From Prasinococcaceae sp. CCMP 1430 (taxonomy: Eukaryota; Prasinodermophyta; Palmophyllophyceae; Prasinococcales; Prasinococcaceae): a stretch of DNA of 64,000 nucleotides. The stretch's first letter is position 1; every line of letters begins with the position of its first letter. The notes under the pieces were generated by a model, which was not told the origin of the DNA, did no database searches, and saw nothing but the letters and a program-made list of their open reading frames with translations. The translations under genes were made by a program, and so were the position numbers. This document shows positions 59,972-64,000 of this stretch, piece after piece. Location of the stretch: the NCBI GenBank assembly GCA_013416795.1, contig RQSC01000858.1, positions 13,126 through 77,125 of the forward strand, read 5' to 3'.

Positions 59972-62900
59972 GTGGGCGGTGGGGGAGCGGGCGGCGAAGG
60001 GCGCGAGAGGGAGAAACGAGGGCAGCTGCGACGTTCGCTCAGATCGAACGGAGCGAGCGGGCGCTNGGCGCTCGGCGACGACGCGCCCGGCTGCGGCGCC
60101 AACTCCGGCGTGGCAGCGTGTCGGAGCGCGTCCGCCGCGCTCGCTGCCGCGCGCGCCGCCGCAGCGGTCAACGCGCGCTCGCACGTCGTGCTGAAGGTCA
60201 TCCTCGCGGCAGGCACGTACTCTGGGGCCGCCAACGCCGACATCGTCGTGCACGAGGATGCCACCTTCGAGGCGGAGGGCTACGACGCGGCGGAGTCCGC
60301 GCGCGCAAGTAGCTCGCCAAGGGTGACGTTTGCGCTGGCCGGCTCGGCCAGGGCCTTCGCCGTGCATCCGCCTCCAGACGCGCCCGCCGCGTTGCATCCG
60401 TTCGACTGCCCGCAAGCGGCGTTGCGCCTGCGCGGCATCGCCATCGCGGGCGGCTACGCGCTCGGCTCGGGCGGCGCGGTCCACTGCACGCGCGCGGCCG
60501 TCGATGCCGAGGACACGCATTTCTACGCCAATGTGGCGATGGGCGCTGGCGGTGCGATTCACGCCGAGGGTTGCAGCGTGAGCCTCTCGCGCGTCGTGCT
60601 CTCGGGCAACGTAGCGGCAGTGGCGGGAGGCGCGCTCTCGCTGCGGCCGCTGTACGGCTCGCGCCTTGTGCGCGCGGTCGACGCGCGCGTGGCCAACAAC
60701 AGCGCGGCGATGGGCGGAGGGTTCGCAATTACCGACCCCGACTGCATGCACGCCAGCACGCGGCTGCGCAAGGCCGAAGAAGCGGCGATGCTCGCGGCGC
60801 GCGGTGCCGGTGCTCCTGCCGACGCACTGTCGGCCCTCGCAGGCCTCTACAGCGGAGCGCACACGCGCTGCGCCCAGGTGGTTGGAGGCACCGACGAGGG
60901 CACGATGCACCCGCAGATGCTCGTACGCGGGGGTGAGGATAGCGGTGTGTGGCTCGGCTCTGTGCCCGGATGGGGTCCTGGCGCGCCCGCCGCCAACGTG
61001 AGCATCGCCCTCACACCGATCGGCGAGTGTGCCATTTCACCCTCGACCGCCGTTGAGCAAGGCAGCCACAGCGTCGCGCCCTCCTCCGCCGCGGGCGAGC
61101 TTGAGGGCCATGGCAGTGCCGATGCTGCCGCCACCACTGTCGGCAATGCGAGCGATGCCATCGCCGCCGAGAGTGCAATGTACGACTTTGAAATTATGCG
61201 CACGACCTTCGACGGCAACGCCGCGGCAGTTGCCGGCGGCGCCATATTCATGCCACTCTTCGCGAGCGTGGCGGCGCTGCGACTGACGCCCTCTGTGACC
61301 GGCGCGACATTCGTGCGTAACGTCGTGGCAAGCGCTGCAAAGGGTGGCTCGCTCGAGCAAAAGCTGCGCGAGAGCCTCGAGGTCGCACGCGCCCACGCCA
61401 ACGCCAGCGGCAACTCCGACGACGACGCGATGGTGCTCGCGATTGCACACACGGCTTTGCGAGCGGCGGTTCGAGTCGTACTCAAGGCGGATGGCTCGAG
61501 CAGCGAAGAGAGGTGCGCACGCGCATGCGCTCTGCACGCACTCGTACAAACGCGCACGCGCCACTGCTGACGCGCCACTGCTCTCCTGACGCCACACGCA
61601 CACGCGGACGCATCGGGCGTCGAGGAGCAGCGGAGCGGCAACCGCCAACAGTATCATCGGTGGCGACGCCGAAAGCGCAGGCGGCGAAGAGGGCATCGAC
61701 GCGTCGCCTTGCGAGGGCCTTCCAGCAGGTGGCGGTGCAGTGGCTGCGGCGTACACCTCTCGCTTGCGTTTCGAGTCGTGCGCCTTCGATGCCAACGCGA
61801 TCGCGCCCGACTGGGAGGATGGCGCATCGATGCTTGCACGCGTGAGTGACCCCCGCGAGCGCTTCGCACCAGGCCTGGAGGAGGTCACAGGCGCTTTGGC
61901 GGCTGCGTACGCTGGCGGTGGCGCCATCGCGATCGGGGAGGGGAGGCGCATTCCTGCGGCGTGGGAGAACAGCCTGGCGTGTGCGGAGTGGGATCCCACA
62001 GAATATAGGTGAGCGCGATGACAGGAGCAATCGCGCGCAGCACGCACTGACCGCATGCTGCACTCCTCGCTCGAGTGCTTGCGCGCACGCGCTTCTGACG
62101 CACACCCGCGTTCCCACCCACGTCCGCCGTGCCTGCTCTTCCCCCCGACCCCATCGTTTCGTGCGTCTGACTGGTGTGCCATGGCACGCGCTGCAGGGTC
62201 GAAGTCGTCGGCTGCGCGCTGGCGAACAACGACGGCGGTGCTCGAGGCGGCGCCATACACCTCATGAGCGCGCGAGCGGCCATCCGCGAGTGCTACGTGG
62301 CAACTAATGCTGCTCGTTGGGGGGCGGGAATCTTCGTCGGAGCACGTGCGCGGCACGGCGCGCCCGAGCTCGCGCGCACGGCCTTCGTGGCAAACCATGC
62401 GCCCAGCGGCGGCCACGCTGCATTTTGGCTCGCGGGACTCTCCCGACACTCGTCATCCGCATTTGAGGACGCGCCAGGAGGACACATCCATCCGCACGAA
62501 CCGGTGGAATACGACCTCGCGCGCGAGGCGCGTGCTGCTGGCTGCTTCGCGCGTGCCACGCTCGGGGGTGACCTGCTCGATATTGGCGCGCACATCTCCA
62601 CCGAGGCACTGAGCGTGGCGCTGTCTGTGGAGACAGGCGGTGCCTCGGCCCCAGGTGACGATGGGTCTACGGGGGTCGATGACGTCCCTAGCACCAGTGT
62701 AGTCATCGTCGCGGAGGCCCCTGTGCGCGAGCCCGCGCGTGGAGCTGGGGCGAGCCCTGGGACCGCGGCCACCGATGCGAGCAGCTCAAGCGACGCGGGC
62801 GACGCGCTGGTCATACACGCGCGTGTGCGAATCCACTTTCTGGATGCCTACGGCGCGCGCAAGCCAGCGCCGGCGAGCGCGCGATGTCACATCGGCGTGT

Positions 62901-64000
62901 ACGAACGGGACAGCGTGGGCCTGCATAGCGGCGCGACAGGCTGCGCGCTCGCATCTGACGGCGCGGCGTTTGCCGCACCAGGATGGGCGTACGCGTCTGG
63001 CGAGGCGCCCGCGCATACGGTGCCATCGACGGCCGAGGCCACGCACGTGGTACTCGCCGGTGGTGACATCTACCCTGCGACCTCCACGCGGCCCCTCGGT
63101 GCCAATGACAGCGCCGCAGTTCTCGGCGGAGGTGCACTGCTGATTGGAGGGTGGGCGCTCGGCGCTTCTCTGCCTTTCGGTGTGAGTTGCTACGAGGAGG
63201 CGACGCTATCTGCATGCAAGTGGGGGCGTCCAGGTCTGTACGCGCGGCGTGGGTGCTGCTTCCGCTGCGCGGCGAGCCAGGGCGCCTGCGCCGAGCTCGA
63301 GGTGTCACAGAGTCTACCGCCCGCGCGGCTGGAGGTGCAGATCCCCCCACGCTGCCCTCCTGGATCCGCGCCCGCGCATGGGGGTTGCACGGCGTGCGCA
63401 GCGGGCACATATTCGTGGCACGGCGAAGAGTGCCTGCCGTGCCCCGGGACCTACGAGGACGGCGTGTTATGCCCAGGCGGCCAGAATCTGGTGCACACGC
63501 GCGGGTACTGGCGCGCATCGGACCTGTCAGCGCATGTAGTGCGCTGCCCACTGCGTGCCGCGTGCCGCGGCTGCAATGCCTCTGTGCCGTGCAGCGCAGA
63601 CGATGCGGTGCTGCTCGCACGGCAACCGTGCGAGGATGGTTACGAGGGGCCAGTGTGCGGTATCTGCGCCGCCGGCTACTACCGCGCTTCGGGTGCGTGC
63701 TTACGCTGCCCCGGGAGCGCGGGGGCGCGGCGCCTGTTCGTAGCTGCCGTTGTGTTGGGCGTGCTGGGGGCCAGCGGGGTGTGCTTCGTGCTGCCGCTCA
63801 CGCCCACGCCAGGGGAGGGGTACCCCACTGTGAAGCTCAAGATCCTGCTCAGCCTGCTGCAGGTCGCCGCACAGCTCGCAGCGTATGACGTGCCGTGGCC
63901 TGCCAATGTGCTGCGCAGCCTCGAGGCCTTCACGGTCGCGAATCTGGACATCGAGGTCGCCCGTCCGGGTTGCCTCCGGGATGACGGTTCCACAGAGAGG
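59972..64000 (+). CDS. Large beta-helix / Cys-rich membrane protein (partial, runs off the window)
   Basis: Exons 59972-61512, 61652-62008, 62197 to the window end, with GT-AG introns of 139 and 188 nt carrying CTGAC. The N-terminal part has repeated GGA(I/V)H and GNxA..GGA(L/I) units (SGGAVHC, GAGGAIHAEG, AAVAGGALSL, NNSAAMGGGF, AVAGGAIFMP, ARGGAIHLM), the pattern of right-handed parallel beta-helix, Pmp-like proteins. After about 63340 come Cys-rich GCC2/GCC3-like modules (CPPGSAPAHGGCTACAAGTY, CLPCPGTY, CEDGYEGPVCGICAAGYY, CLRCPG), then a first hydrophobic segment (FVAAVVLGVLGASGVCFVL) and KILLSLLQVAAQLAAYDVPWP, typical of multipass surface proteins in algae and oomycetes. The start is uncertain: no clear signal peptide is seen, an N lies at 60066, and an upstream exon is likely. 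Function unknown; surface or adhesion role inferred. Confidence 0.75.

Overview
The window is nuclear DNA from a eukaryote: about 30 genes with spliceosomal introns and eukaryote-only proteins (CDK11, TIM23, PIG-T, MCM6, NUP214, P4-ATPase, PPIL4, DPH6). It is very GC-rich and compact. Introns are short (about 105-415 nt) and GC-rich; donors are mostly GTGCG or GTGAG, and most introns carry CTGAC 25-75 nt before the acceptor AG. With a type III glutamine synthetase, integrase-repeat-unit (IRU) motifs and an IPUT/PGSIP6-like glycosyltransferase, this best fits a GC-rich unicellular marine alga, haptophyte- or pelagophyte-like. The exact lineage cannot be settled from sequence alone.

Layout, left half: CDK11-type kinase (580-2065 +), TIM23 (2543-3736 +), MCM6 (4020-6704 -), RNF121-like E3 (7721-9384 +), archaeal-type phosphoglycerate mutase (9513-11811 -), PIG-T (11881-13908 -), GT8 glycosyltransferase with membrane tail (14004-15785 +), aspartyl/asparaginyl hydroxylase-like protein (16062-17265 +) and a methyltransferase (17339-18157 +) sharing a C-terminal tail, a lysine-rich unknown protein (18492-19240 -), DEG15/TYSND1 peroxisomal protease (19242-20900 +), GSIII (21063-23634 -), RING-CH E3 (23713-25101 +), DPH6 (25210-27603 -), CaMK-like kinase (27866-28945 -) and a P4-ATPase flippase (29609-33799 -, 5' exon uncertain).

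Right half: an unknown protein (34607-36214 -), a CS-cyclophilin fusion (36510-37516 +), PPIL4 with an Arg-Asp repeat tail (37985-40057 +), a small unknown protein (40237-40674 -), a 2103-residue NUP214-like FG nucleoporin (41583-47894 +), an MFS transporter (48039-49526 -), a 5'-3' exonuclease fused to a RAP domain (50030-51618 -), a 411-base N gap (52441-52851) inside a protein with two homeobox-like domains (52386-55250 +), a poly-Q protein with two IRU motifs (55527-57929 -), a doubtful small gene (58981-59751 +) and a large beta-helix/Cys-rich membrane protein running off the right edge (59972-64000 +).

Most genes are housekeeping functions (cell cycle, replication, import, trafficking, nuclear pore, splicing, peroxisome, nitrogen and glycolytic metabolism), with no operon-like grouping; many pairs are divergent with under 100 bp between them. 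The oddest signal is 44378-44493 inside the NUP214 gene: 116 bases that are the direct, non-reversed complement of the local repeat. No known DNA rearrangement makes this, so an assembly or consensus artefact is the first explanation. Other points of interest are a three-copy AT-rich element upstream of NUP214, the shared basic GFGG tail on two neighbouring enzymes, the exonuclease-RAP fusion and telomere-like interstitial repeats beside the gap.
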